A stretch of DNA of 64,000 nt from Lindgomyces ingoldianus (GCF_010093535.1 NW_022985183.1:1-64000); one strand, 5' to 3'. Shown: positions 1 through 12,158, numbered from the stretch's first letter. Translations and numbers: made by a program. Notes: generated from the sequence alone by a model not told the origin.

Positions 1-16
1 GAGTTTTCTGATATAA

Positions 17-307
17 TGTAATGGCGCAGGCAAGACAATGGGTCCGAATGCGGTATGAATCCACTCAGAGGCATATGGGAGTGCGTGGGGACTCAGAGAC
101 CTGGGAATACCAATGACACCTATAGGCCTTGTACGTAGGATATCAGAAAACTACCGAGCTAGCTACGGGGGCGAGGTGCGACTAAATACATGCGGGAATA
201 GGGGTAACTGCGGGGGACTGGGTCGAGTCATGGTCGGGGCCGATACGGGGACCCTTCGGATAGGATCCGAGCGACCCGAGATGGAACGATTCATGAGGAT
301 CGTTACA
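17..307 (-). repeat. Solo LTR copy, reverse orientation
   Basis: This 291-bp copy reads TGTAAT...GTTACA. Its reverse complement aligns along its length with the LTRs at 2068-2347 and 3270-3549. It keeps the TG/CA ends expected of a retrotransposon LTR. It is less C-to-T damaged than the other copies (many CCC/GGG runs survive). The five bases on its two sides do not match, so no target duplication is visible. Confidence 0.75.
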
Positions 308-319
308 AACTCTGTCTTT

Positions 320-515
320 TATAGTTACTTTTATTTCCTCTAAGTATTTAGTTGCATCTTTTCTCTTAGCTAGCTTAGTAGTTTTCTAATATCCTTTGTA
401 CAAAGCCTATAGGTGTTAATGGAAATTCCTAGGTTCTAAGTCCCCACGCACTCTAATATGCCTCTAAGTGGATTCCCACCGCATTTAGACCTATTGTCTT
501 GCCTGTGCCGTTACA
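320..515 (+). repeat. Truncated LTR copy, head-to-head with the previous one
   Basis: This is the 3' two thirds of the same LTR family, ending in GCCGTTACA. It starts abruptly just after the reverse copy at 17-307, giving an inverted pair. Most differences from the other copies are transitions (C/T, G/A), consistent with RIP. The left limit is estimated by eye. Confidence 0.6.
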
Positions 516-1046
516 ATTACGCGCAGTAAGAAACTACTATTAAAAAGCGCTTAGTAGCGCTCTATAACATGCAACCCTATGTATATAGTTTAGATTCTAA
601 CTATTATAAAAAAGTTATAATTAAAGTTTAGTTTATTATTATTCAAACTAAGTAGTATTACTACTTTATAATAAAAGCAATACTAATAGTATATCTTATA
701 CTATATATACCTATCACGATCGGCATGCTCAAGCTACAAGCAAGAGGTGGTGTAACCCAACTAGATTAAAATAAGGATCAGAGGAGCTGCTCTGCGAGTT
801 TAAATATACATGTATGCCCTTGGCCAAGGCGCAAGCAAGGGAGCTTGAGTCGCAGAGCATGTGACGCGGTACGCGCTGTCACACTACCTCTATCTTGTTC
901 CTACCTAGGAACTGTTTAATCTAAGCACCTTATACTGCTGTTAAAGGGCAAACTATAGCTAGCTGCACCTCTTAGCCCTAGTAACTGCGCCTTAGCAGAC
1001 TGTACACCTGTCTAGACTAAGTTCTCTTCCCACTTAAATACCTAAC
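516..1046. other. AT-rich stretch without recognisable gene
   Basis: About 530 bp, dense in TA and TAG/TAA, with no open frame of note and no recognisable repeat. It is probably old RIP-damaged transposon sequence. Confidence 0.5.
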
Positions 1047-1173
1047 TGTAAGGCCGAGATGGTGCTTACGTGCGACGGGTATATATACTATTCTGCACCC
1101 GAAAATCAACGTTGGTTGATTATTCGTATCTTTTAGTTGTATTGGCGGAGTGGTGCGGAGCCCTGTCCTTACA
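1047..1173 (+). repeat. 127-bp repeat with TGTAAGG/CCTTACA ends, copy 1
   Basis: The stretch begins TGTAAGG and ends CCTTACA, so its ends are a 7-bp inverted repeat. It contains a GTATATATAC block and a short palindrome around AATCAACGTTGGTTGATT. A near-identical direct copy starts at 1476. It could be a small non-autonomous element or a solo LTR of another family. Confidence 0.55.
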
Positions 1174-1475
1174 TAATAATCAACCAACAGCGGGGTACGG
1201 TCGGTGTTCGACCCCCACCTCGGTCAGCTTTAAGCCAGTTTTTAGACTGAAACGTGAGGCAGCCTCTTCTGGCGCCACGTTGTTGCTGCTGGAAGGTCTA
1301 GTGTATATAGCTTAGCTGGCGTGGGCCACTGAGCGTTGCGTCGTTATTTATCCCGCGCCTCTGGGCCGCAGGTGGTCATCCTCTGGCCGGTAACCGAGAC
1401 ATGCGCATAGGCGCCTCTGAGCTGCGGGTAGGTCATGTGACGCCTGGGACATGCGTCTGCTAAGAAGGGGGATAA

Positions 1476-1602
1476 TGTAAGGCCGAGATGGTGCTTACGT
1501 GCGACGGGTATATATACTATTCTGCACCCGAAAATCAACGTTGGTTGATTATTTGTACCTTTTGGTTGTATTGGCGGAGTGGTGCGGAGCCCTGTCCTTA
1601 TA
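1476..1602 (+). repeat. 127-bp repeat, copy 2
   Basis: This copy matches 1047-1173 in the same orientation with only a few changes visible by eye. The final ACA of copy 1 is replaced by TAC. The two copies lie 429 bp apart, with unrelated GC-balanced DNA between them. Confidence 0.55.
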
Positions 1603-1657
1603 CTAACTCTCTCCCAGGCCCCGCAGACTTCGGACACTATCGCTCCGGAGCAAAGAT

Positions 1658-1891
1658 TGTAACAATTAGCCCTAACTATAACTTAGCTCTATCCCCTGCA
1701 GTTACCTTTATTTCTTTAAGTATTTAGTTGCACCTTTTTTCTTAGCTAGCTTAGTAGTTTTCTAATATTCTTTGTACAAGTCCTATAGATGTTAATGGGA
1801 TTCTTAGGTTATTAAGTCCCCACGCACTCCTATATGCCTCTGAGTAGATTCCTACCGCATTCGGACCCATTGTCTTGCCTGTACTGTTACA
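1658..1891 (+). repeat. Degraded LTR copy with internal deletion
   Basis: It runs from TGTAAC to CTGTTACA and matches the roughly 280-bp LTR family in its 3' half. Its 5' half is diverged and shorter. No matching target duplication flanks it, though the five bases before it are also AAGAT, as for the element at 2068. Confidence 0.6.
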
Positions 1892-2067
1892 ACTAGTACT
1901 AGTAGACCTTCTTCTAGTAAGAGCTCTGAGTTAGCTCTTACTGCTTAAGATTAAAAACACATAGACAAGCTTCTACATAAAGTAGTTAGTAATATCTATA
2001 ACTAACAGGCTAAGTAGCTTAGTAATACTATACACTGTTTCTTAATACAGGTTATAACTCTCAAGAT

Positions 2068-3549
2068 TGTAACGATCCTCATGAATCGTTCCATCTCGGA
2101 TGGCCCGGAAGGCCCCTGTATCGGCCCCGATCCCGACCTAGCCCCGACCCCTGCTGTTACCCCTATTCCCTTATGTATTTAGTCGCACCTCGCCTCTGTA
2201 GCTAGCTTAGTAGTTTTCTAATATCCTTTTGTATAAGGCCTATAGGTGTTAATAGCATTCCTAGGTTTAGAGTCCCCACGCACTTCTATATGCCTCTAAG
2301 TGGATTCCTACCGCATTTAGTCCTATTGTCTTGCCTGTGCTGTTACATTATATTAGAAAACTTACTTTTACTAGTAACAGCTTTATAATAATATTATATT
2401 AATTATTTATTTAACTATGTCTAAGCTCTAAGACGCGTTTAATTTAGTTTAGGTTGTAATACTTACACACTGTTATATTAAACTATTTAGTCTATAAACT
2501 AGATCTTATTAACCTCTAGTTAACTAAAGCCTTTAGGTTTAGAACTTCTTATCCCCTGCAATTAGAATTGCCTTTAGAAAAGTTGCAAAGAGTGCGCTAA
2601 GGTAGAAACCTAAAGACTACTAATAACCTATTAGAATTAAAGGCAACTGCTAATGTCTAACTAACTACCCTCTAATTCTAGAATTAAAATACGCTCTAGC
2701 TAAGGCAAGCCCCCTAGAGCTAATTAACAATCTATGTTAACAGCTAAACCCACTCCTGCAGCACCTAAAGCTATACCCCTACCTAATTTAAAGTTAACCT
2801 CTAGCAGTATATCTATTAATAATTAGATTGCTTAATTATAAGCACAGCTTAAGCAGCTAATCTAGCTAAGAACTGCTAGTTAACCCCTGCTAACTACTAA
2901 ATCACCTCTAATAATGCCTTAAATCACTACTGCTACCTTATAGCAAGAGACCTTTAAGGCACTCTTAACAACACCTAAATGTTACCACTCTAAACACACA
3001 ACTAAGATTAATAACTGCACAGATAGCAAGGAATAAAGGGCAAGTCTTAATTATTAACAGGCTAGACATCTATACAGATCTCTATTAGAATAGGCGCGCA
3101 TAGCGTTTAGTGTGGAGGACACTGCTGGCAGTGCGAAGGAATACTTAGTAAGGACACCTAGCTAAATCAGACTAGTTTTAGTTTAAGAATGTAGAGGACA
3201 TAACAAAAGCAATACTTTGTACTATAACTACTACTAATAGGGACTATTAGTCTACAGAGGGGGGGGTAGTGTAACAATCCTCATGAATTGTTCTACCTTG
3301 GATGGCCCGGAAGGCCCCTGTATCGGCCCCGACCCCGACCTGGCCCCAACCCCTGCTGTTACCCCTATTCCCTCATGTATTTAGTCGCACCTCGCCCCTG
3401 TAGCTAGCTCAGTAGTTTTCTGATATCCTTTTGTACAAGGCCTATAGGTGTTAATGGCATTCCCAGGTTCAGAGTCCCCACGCACTCCTATATGCCTCTG
3501 AGTGGATTCCCAACGCATTCGGACCCATTGTCTTGCCTGTGCCGTTACA
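2068..3549 (+). mobile_element. Complete non-autonomous LTR retroelement (TRIM/LARD-like), 1,482 bp
   Basis: Two direct LTRs of 280 bp each (2068-2347 and 3270-3549) bound a 922-bp internal region. The five bases before the element (2063-2067) and after it (3550-3554) are both AAGAT, the 5-bp duplication expected from retroelement integration. A purine tract rich in G (about 3255-3267) sits just before the right LTR, as a polypurine tract should. The two LTRs differ at roughly 28 positions by eye, and nearly all are transitions, which fits RIP. The interior is too short for gag-pol. No protease, reverse transcriptase or integrase motif can be read in it, so the element must have depended on an autonomous relative. 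Confidence 0.8.
3270..3549 (+). repeat. Right LTR of the 1,482-bp retroelement
   Basis: A 280-bp copy with TGTAAC and GTTACA ends, preceded by a G-rich purine tract. Compared with the left LTR (2068-2347) the length is identical and the changes are almost all C/T or G/A. Confidence 0.8.
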
Positions 3550-5089
3550 AAGATAGAGAATTAAGGCCTTACAAAAGCTCTAGTTAATAAGAAGAAGCAG
3601 AAGCATAGTAAACCTCTTCTACTTATAGCTTCTAAGTAGTACTATAGTAGAGCTGTATTCTATAGTTCTAGGAAGGTTTAACAAGCACGTAATTAATAAG
3701 CTAAGAAGAAAGCTGCTGCAGAGCTCTTATGTTAACAGAAAGATAAAAAAAAATAGACGCAAAGAGGCTAAAAAGCGTAAGAAATCTTATATAGCTAAAT
3801 AAAAAAAAAGCATATAAAAGCAGCTGCTAAGAACGCTTAACTATAAAAGGTTAAAGAAAAGAGGCTTTAGAAAGAAGAAAATCAACTAGCTAAGAAGGCT
3901 AGCTGCTAACTCTAAAGCAACATTAAAACTTCTAGGAAGGCTAGGAAGACTACGCAGCCTATAGCTAGTAGGCTAGAGCAAGTAGTTAAGGATTAATTAA
4001 TTGTTAAAGTAGTAGAGCCGCCATGCGAGCAAAATCGCAGAGGCAGAGCTATTACGCTTCCTGCACGCTTCCGCGACTAGCTAGTAGCCCTAAATTAATC
4101 GCTGTAAATAGCTTCCTAATCTACTAAAAAAACTAGGCTTATATTCTATTTATATAATAATGATGATAATGTCTTTATTACGCCCGGCTCTAGCCTAGAG
4201 GGCACTAGTGTGTTATTACCTAAGCGCTTCCCTAGTGATGGCTTAACTTCTTGTAGCCCTTACATGCCTCCTGCTCTGCTATCTAGCGTAGTTGTTACAT
4301 ATCCTCTAATTATAATTTGTAGCAAGTGTTCTTAAAGTCTTTTCTTTAAGTGTTTAAAGTTCTTTTGTTAGCAAGTAAAGCAGAGCCTACTGTTATATAA
4401 GGTTAGTATTAAGCGTCTTTTTTCTACTATTATCTCTATAGTTCTAGGTTCCTATCTTCTTTCTTGCTCTAGGCAGCCTATTGCTATTATGTACCTAACT
4501 ATTATTTTTACTATGTTAATATCTAGTAACTATTCTGCTAAGTCTGCTAGTGCCTTTTCTTTTAAAAAGAAAGAGAGGTTTTCTTTTTTAGTCTTTATTT
4601 ACTAAAGCATTTGTATTTAAAGTGTGTTCTATTTTTAGTATTAAAAAAAGAAAGTGCTAAATAGTTTCTTCTACCTAACTATATATACATATATTTAAGT
4701 CTGCAGCTTTTATTTAGTTTAGGTATGTGTTTAGCTATGTTATCTTAGTTTATAATTTTGCTAGTATCTTTACTTCTTGCTAAGTTAAATTATTATAGAG
4801 CTTTTTAGTGTGTTTTTTTAGTAAAGCTATATCTATCTTGCGCAAGTATTTTTCTACTTTTGTTAGTAAGTCTTTTCTCTGTCCCTAGTTTTTTACTATA
4901 GTCCTAGTTACTATTAACCTTACTTAGTAAAAAAGTTTAGTTAGTATACTACTATTTACTATAGCTTTTCTTACTACTTTCTTAGCCTTTTTTACTAAAT
5001 TATTACTTCCTGCTAGGCACTATACTATATATACAGAGCACTACCTTTCTCTTAGTGCCTAAGTTATGTTATAGATCTGTTTAATTGTC

Positions 5090-5360
5090 AGATATGCGCA
5101 CCTACTGTCAAGACAGGAGGAACGCTTGACGAAAGCTGCTACATAGTACGAGCAATAAGCTTGAACAGTATGTTGCTGCAAATTGCAGCAAATTGCAGCA
5201 TTTTGCAAGCTGGTCGCGCATAGGGCAAGTGTGCGAGGGACTTGGATCGGCAAAACAAAAAGCCGAGCAACACAAGTAGAGCAGAAAAAGGATCGATAAA
5301 TCAATACAATCAATCATCATCCCATACATTATATCCAAACCCATCATTCATCTTAGGAAG
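5090..5360. other. GC-balanced island inside the AT-rich LINE
   Basis: This roughly 270-bp stretch has normal base composition and a tandem GCAAATTGCA motif, with the RIP-damaged LINE on both sides. Small open frames on the minus strand (to 84 residues) have no recognisable domain. It is either a later insertion or a part of the element that escaped RIP. Confidence 0.45.
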
Positions 5361-8300
5361 CCTAGAAACAGTGCTTTAATCTAACATTAATACTAGCTTA
5401 GCTAGACTAATTTTATAGTTAGTGTATTGCCTATATAGCTGCTTAGCTGCTAGTAAGAATAATAACCTAGTCTACTGTCTAGCATGTTAGAAGGGAGGTT
5501 AGCGCTGCCGCTATTGCTGCTAGCTCTGCTATGTAGAGGTTTTGCTCTGTCCTAGGTTCTAAGGTAAAGGACAAGGTAGCAGCTTAAGCAGGCGCTCCTC
5601 TCTATATGTTATCTATTACCTCTCCTATTTTTACTATACTAAGCTAGATAGATACGCTTATTGTAATTCTAATACTATTACACTAGTTAGCTAGTGTTAT
5701 AGCCTTTACTTAGTCTAGTTTAATTATTACTAAGATGAAATAGTTTTATAGCTGCATACTATATAAATTAATTATTTTTATCTAGTTAGTATTAAGCCTT
5801 TTTAGCTATTTTATAATTTTTTATAGTAGTAATTAAAACTATTAAAAACCTATAATATAGAATTTTAATATAAAGTTTATTTTTAGTAGTGTGTAGACAT
5901 TAATCTACATCTTAATAGCCCTTACTATGTAGTGTTTATGCACTGTCTGTAGACTTGCTTCTGCCTCTGCTACAGCTGCTATAACTGTCTAAAAGCAGCT
6001 TATAACAGCTTAAGCTTCTATTTTCTATATTCTATTTATTACTTTTATTAAAATTATGCTGCACACGTGCATTTATATACTTAATGCGTAGTCTACTACT
6101 AGTGCTACTGTTAACTTAAAAAGCTGCTAGGCTGTAGTAGAGAAGACTATCTGTAACTGCCTTAGCGCTAGGGCTGCCCTTAGGCCCCTTGCTGCTGCCC
6201 TTACTATGTGCTGCTTATATCTTAGCTCTACATCTATAATAATGCCTAGGATTTTAGCTTTTATTATTAGTTTAACTAGCTATTTTTTAATACTTACTAG
6301 TCTTACACTTATTTTGCTTTTATTTTTTATAAAGTGTATTAAAGTAGTCTTATTTTTTTTAAAAGTTACTTTACTTTTTTTTTTACTTTATTACTTTTTT
6401 AATAATGTTTTAGAGTTTTGTGTAATTTTTTTTAGCTAAAGGTTCTGTTACCTAAGCGTTATAGTTATCTATAAAAGTAAATAAACTACTATAAGCATTA
6501 ATCTAGTGTTAAACTAGATTAGTGTTAAAAAAAAGAAATAAAATTAAAAAAAGGTTTTTATAAAAGCTCTACCTAGAGCAGTAGTTTCTTCTTAAATGTG
6601 TAGCTGTTTACTATAATAGTTACTGTATAATTAGAGTAAAAGGCGTCTATCTATTATACTAGGCCTAGTAGTATCCCTCTAGCACAGAGCCTCTAGGTTA
6701 GCCTGTCTTTACATACTTTATTATATACCTTTTTTACATTAAAGCTTACTAGACTTAGCACTTTTTTAAATCTTTATATATTATAAATGTATTTTTATAA
6801 TATTAATAGCGCTTATTTTACTAATTACTATTTTCTTTTACTAAAGTAGTTTATAAGAAGTAACTTATATATTTTTATTATATATAAGATTTTTTTTACT
6901 ATAACAGCTTTAAAAATTTTGCTAAGAGTTAATAGTAAAAAAATAAGTCTTTATAACTTTACTACTTTATAGTTGCTTTTTTTTAGCTTTTTAAGCAGGA
7001 TAATCTAAGCGTTTCTTTACTATGCTAAGATAACCTTCTTTTTTAGTAATGTTTAAAATAAAAGTAGAATTCTTTTTTTTACAACTAGCTATAGCTGCCT
7101 CTATACTATAACTAAAAGCTTATTATTGCCTAGTGCCTTCTACAGCTTAGCTATAAACAGACAGCATTTTATTTTATCTATAGTTAGGTTAGGCATGCTA
7201 ACTAGGCTATATTACTAGTGTTTACTCTTATTCTTAATAGTGTCTAAAAGCAGTAGAAAGAATAACTACAGCAACTTATTTACTATTTCTAAATTTCTTT
7301 TTATGCTTAATTTATTAGTTTTTTTTAAAGAGAGTATTTTATTAAACATTATAGCACTATCTAGCTTAAGGTATCTTATAGCTTTCTAAATGTTAGCATT
7401 GTCTACTAAAAAGTCCTCTTAGTATGTTCTACACTGCTGCTATATTGCGTTATAAAATTCTTTTACTGCTACCTTTACTTATTATTTTATTTTTATACTT
7501 ATTTTTTCTGCTTACTATTTTGCTTTTGCCTTGTTCCTCTAGTGCGTATATACTCTTTATAACTGTGTAAGGTCTATAGTCTACTATCTTTTTGCATATA
7601 GCAAAGGCCTAGCTCTTAAAGTTAGCTTATAGACTACCTTTATTACTGCTTTTATTAGCCTATCTATTTATTACTATACACTGCTCTTTATTAGTTTAGC
7701 TTTAAGTGTTTTTTTAACTTTTATTTATATTACTTTTTATAGTGCATTTTTAAATAATAGTCTTACTTCTGCTTACTATCTTAAAGTGTTTATATTAAAA
7801 GTTATTTTAATTACTTTGTAATCTAACCTATGTTTTATTTTATAGACTTTATAGCATAGTGCTATAGCTACTAAGTTGTCTAAAGTTAGCATTAAATTAA
7901 TAGTGCTCTTACTTATTTCTTACTACTATGTTTTTATGCCCCTAGGAAGTAAGCTGTAGAGTAAATAGTCTACTATAAGGTGTATAATAGAGTCTACTTT
8001 ACTTTAGTAAGTGTTTAACACATTATTCTCTTTTTATAATTAGTTATGTTAGTTAAAATTACCTGCTAGAACTACATCTACCTGTGTTCTAGTTTAGTTA
8101 TATGTAGTTTAAATTAAGGTTTAAATATAATTTATTATTTTTTTTAGTACTTACTTATTTTTTATCTTAACATAGACTAACACTACTAGGACTGTTTAAC
8201 TAGGTAGTTGTAGCATTACTGCTGTAAAGTCTAGCAACTGTACTAGCAGCTATTTAGCCTTAATGTTTTTCTATATCTAAAGCATACTCTAGAAGGGCCA

Positions 8301-9412
8301 CCTCCTGTTCCTACATGCAGTTAGTGTAAATTTAGCCTAGTAGGCGTGTCTAGCTAGTGTTGTAATAATCCTCTTTTTTTTTATTTCTTTACATATAAAG
8401 TTTTTAAATAGCTAATATAGTAAAGTTTTATAGTTACCTATTATTTATTACACTATGTAGTACTTTATGTTTTTTTCTTATATTAAGTTAGAATATCTTA
8501 AGCGTCTTAGGCATTCTAACTAGGGTATAGCACTTAGCAGTTTCTAAAAAAAGATTTATAAGAGCCTTTATAAAGTACACATTTAAAGACTATTACTTAG
8601 TATTTGCTGTAGTAGTGTCCTTTGCTAGCGCACCTAGCACAAACCTGCTACCTTATGCATATAAATGCCTTATGCCTTAGCTATTAGCATTAGTAGTACT
8701 ATAATAGTCTATTTTACAGTTTAAACAGTCTTATATATGCAAATTTTCTGTTAATATAGAAGTACCATTTTTATAGCAGCTAGGCTACATTACTACTTTT
8801 AGTAATATATACTACTATTAATTTATATGCCTTTTCTAAAAAATTTTTACTTAGCTAGCTAACTTTTACTACTTACACTTTATTTTTTAGCTCTAAGGGC
8901 TTTTAAAACTTCTAGTTAAATTTATTTTTTCTTTAACAGCACTACTAGCTAGTTAGTGTTATCTACTCTAATTAGAAAAAGCTAGTTACGTAGTATTTTA
9001 ACTCCTCTAGCTACTGTTTTACAGGCTGCCTTTTTAACTGCCTAGAGCTTACTTTTATCCCTACATGTAACTTTAATTTAATTAGTGTTCCTTAGGTTTT
9101 TAACTACTACTGCACATTACTATTTTATGCGCTTATAGTTTATCTATATTTTTTTAATAGCTTATTTAATTTTACTTAGTTTTACTTTTTTTCTGTCTAC
9201 CTTTTTAATCCTAGATGTGTTAATTATGTAGTAAAGTGTGTCTATTATTATTAAGATTGCTATGTTAGTAGAAAGGGTCTATAGGTTACTAGGCTAGCTG
9301 CTTAGAGGTAATTATGCTACAGTAGTGTAGGATGGCAATCTACTCGGCAGTGTATAAGATCTAGCTAGAAAGGTCTTAAATTTATCTACTATTACTTTAT
9401 TTTTTGCCTTTA

Positions 9413-11278
9413 ACGTACTTCACAGGCGAGTTGCTCACACACCTAAGTTGCTTACTTTTACTAAGACCCTACTACACTACTCTTCCTACACTAATGCATT
9501 CCTAACAACACTACTTAAATATGTTAAAGAAATGTTAGATGCAGCTTATGCTCTAGGCTTTTAAATAAGACATAACACTTTCTAAGCAATATGCTGCAGC
9601 TATCTATAGAGTCTTTTAAAAGATAATAAGTAACTAACACACTAGACAACTTTTTTAAGCTAATTATATAGCTAACTTATAAAAGCTAGATAATAACAAA
9701 GAGCAGGTAATTATTTAGCACATACTTAAGCTAAATGCGTAAGGATTTCCCCTCTAGCTAGCAGCTATAGCTAATATAGCTAATTCTTTACACACTAAGT
9801 ATAATATAGGCTATGTTAGCATAAACTAGTTTAATATGTTTATTAAGTGTTACTTAAAGCTTAAAGTAAAGTTTAAGTGTAAGTATAACTATAAAAAAGC
9901 TTTTTATAAAAGTCTTATAGTAATTTAAAGCTAGTTTAACTTTATAAAGAATATTAAAGCTAAGTATAGTATCTAAAATAACAACACATATAACTTTAAT
10001 AAGATAAAGTTTATAATAGGCTAAATATCTACTAGAGTAGTTATTATAAGTTTAGAGAGACAAGAATAGCTAAAAGCAGTCTAGCTAGACAACTAGAAGT
10101 AGATAATAGCTATTTAAGGCATTAATGCTAAAAAGTAAGCTATTCTGCTTTTTATTATTTTTTAAGGTAGCAACTACTTTTTAAACTAGTATAAGAAGAA
10201 AAATTTACTTTAAAATTAAGTTATTATAATTTCTAAGCATAGCTAGAATACTAATTAGCTTAGTCTAGACTAGTTAAAGCACTTTAACATATATATATAA
10301 AAGTGTACTGTTAGTAGCTACTGTCTGCTAGTTATTAATAGCTATAAGAGCTATAACTTACTTTATTTTTAGTAATACTATAAAGATAATAAAATTATTA
10401 CTATTTATATACTTTTTTACTTATTACACTTTTTATAGCTACTTAATGTAGGTTGTTTTACTTTTTTAAAAAAAAGTGTATAGGCGCTAAGCTAGAAACC
10501 TTATACATAACTAAATTACTTATATTATAAAAATAAAGTTCCTACTATGCTTTAAAGTAGCCTATAATGCTGTAATTACTTTTAGTAATATTTAAGAAAA
10601 GTTCTAAAGCGCTAAATTAGTTTCTTTTAACTTATAATAAGTTATAATAAGCTTTAATGTAAAGTTGCGCACTTTATTACTACTACTACTTATATATAAT
10701 AAGCCTTAGTAGTTATAAACTCTAAGTAATACTTTAAAACTTAAGTTATAATTAATGCTTATAAAGATAAAAATTTAGAAGCATATAAATAGTTTACTAA
10801 CTTTTATAGTTAAGGTGTTTAAAAAGGTCTTAAAAAGAGTAGTAATAATTACATATAAGCTAGTGTTAGTATAATAGAAAATTACTAAGCTTTAAGCAGC
10901 TAATAAGGCTACTATGTAACATAAATTACATAAAAAAAATAAATTAAAGTAGAAAAGACCTTAATAATTTAAAAAAGCCTACACTTAACAGCTTTAAAAG
11001 AGTTTAAGGCGCGCAGTAATAAAAAGAAAGTAAAAAAGCAGGTGCAAGCTAAAGTAGGTAAGCTATTCTAAAGGCGCTGCAGACAGTGCAATTAGACTAG
11101 GCATAACACGCAAATATGTAAGCAAGAAGCAGAAGTAGTATCTAAATAATATTCTAGGCTGTACTGTACTATATAGTGCCAGAGCGGGTTGTTATGGGCC
11201 ATAATAGAGTTCGTTAGGGTGGGGTCTTGGCAAAAGTGAGCGACTCGGGTGTGTGAGCAACTCGCCTGTGAAGTACGT
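9413..11278 (+). mobile_element. RIP-damaged Fot/pogo (Tc1-mariner) DNA transposon, 1,866 bp
   Basis: The ends are inverted repeats beginning ACGTACTTCA and containing GCGAGTTGCTCACACACC or its RIP variants. They are flanked by TA (9411-9412 and 11279-11280), the pogo-family target duplication. Its length is that of Fot1-type elements (about 1.9 kb). Reading the plus strand through stops shows a pogo/Fot transposase. There is a run like KYNYKRAFY near 9.89 kb, then YNFNKIKFIIG near 10.0 kb (cf. YNFDETGFMMG of the family, which holds the first catalytic Asp), then a strand like the INxxGxxIPPFII motif near 10.1 kb. The reading frame is destroyed, so the copy is dead. Confidence 0.8.
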
Positions 11279-11794
11279 TAGTGCCTTTACTTTTTAGGTA
11301 AGTGCTTTTATTATCTTAATCTAAGTTACATGTTTTTTTTTTATTTACTTTATTATAGCTACTATTTTATCTTAGGTCTTTTTAAGTGCTGTAAGCACTA
11401 TAGTTAATTGCTGCCCCTAATGCGTGTCCTTTACCTCTAATTCTATTAATTCACAACTCCCCTAGGTCCTGCGCAGTTGTCTTGTCCTCTAGTACTTATC
11501 CCCAGTTCTCTAGGAGAGAGGGGGGGTTTAGGGTTAGGTACCGGTACTTATCTTGCAACCCCCTTAGTCGCCGCAGCTCTGGTCTTCCTTAATTCGCCAA
11601 AAGTTGATGGATTTTTCGCTTTTCACTTTTGAACTTTTCTGTCGCCCACTATTCGAAGGGGGTAGGGGTTTGTCGGGAGGTTATGGGTCAAGTATTCCCC
11701 ATTTATATGTTGCTCTGGAGCTTCAAGTCGCGGTGCCGCCGTACGGCAAATTCCGTGCGTCAGGCGAGACCGTGCGTCGGCTGATTAAATTTAG

Positions 11795-11853
11795 TATGCC
11801 TCTGAGTGGATTCACACCGCATTCGGACCTCTTGTCTTGCCGACGCCGTTACA
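11795..11853 (+). repeat. 3' fragment of the 280-bp LTR family
   Basis: Fifty-nine bases, from TATGCCTCTGAGTGG to GCCGTTACA, match the 3' end of the LTRs at 2068-2347 and 3270-3549. The rest of the LTR is missing. Confidence 0.6.
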
Positions 11854-11855
11854 CC

Positions 11856-11946
11856 AGCAGCGCCACAACTGGGTGTTGCTGCAGGGCTGCACGTAAAGCT
11901 CGGCTGTCGCATCCAGTGCCTTATAATTATTAAGCAGGAGTAGGTC
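11856..11946 (+). repeat. About 91-bp direct repeat, copy 1
   Basis: It begins AGCAGCGCCACAACT and matches 12068-12158 in the same orientation, 212 bp away, with scattered substitutions. The GC content is normal and I see no gene. Its origin is unknown. Confidence 0.55.
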
Positions 11947-12067
11947 TCAATTGTGCTAGTAGGGATACTGCAGGCTTGGGGCTTCTATGCTCAAGTTGTT
12001 GTTCTCAAGGAGCTTGGACTAGCTCCGCCAGGGGCCTGCATCAACTTCTCAGCATGAGAGCGGCACA

Positions 12068-12158
12068 AGCAGCGCCACAACTAGGTGTGGCTGCAGGGAC
12101 GCACGTAAGGCTAGGCTGTCGCATATAGCTCCTCAAAACTATTGAGCGAAATTAGGTT
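12068..12158 (+). repeat. About 91-bp direct repeat, copy 2
   Basis: Second copy of the repeat at 11856-11946. Both start at AGCAGCGCCACAACT and run to a GTAGGT or TTAGGT. Confidence 0.55.

Larger units (their letters stand above)
3555..11590 (-). mobile_element. RIP-destroyed Tad-like LINE (non-LTR retrotransposon), interrupted
   Basis: Reading the minus strand through its many TAG/TAA stops, recognisable pieces appear in LINE order. Around 8.6-8.7 kb there are remnants of CCHC zinc knuckles of the gag-like ORF. Around 8.0-8.3 kb there is an AP-endonuclease N-terminus of the Tad type (a block like EQEVALLEYALDIEK, then a VLVVLVYV strand). Around 6.6-6.7 kb a PRGSVLEG-like block resembles a reverse transcriptase motif. 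The sequence is extremely TA-rich, as after heavy RIP. A Fot/pogo transposon (9413-11278) splits its 5' part, and a GC-balanced stretch (about 5090-5360) lies in its 3' part. Both outer limits are estimates, and no reading frame remains. Confidence 0.6.

Noticed and set aside
1180..1330. Possible tRNA (GTTCGACCCC-like stretch near 1207)
   Set aside because: No acceptor stem or anticodon arm could be paired around it.
6206..6439. 77-residue hydrophobic open frame in the LINE region
   Set aside because: It is made of T-rich low-complexity codons produced by RIP; not a gene.
11604..11933. 109-residue open frame
   Set aside because: It runs through an LTR fragment and one copy of a direct repeat; not a gene.
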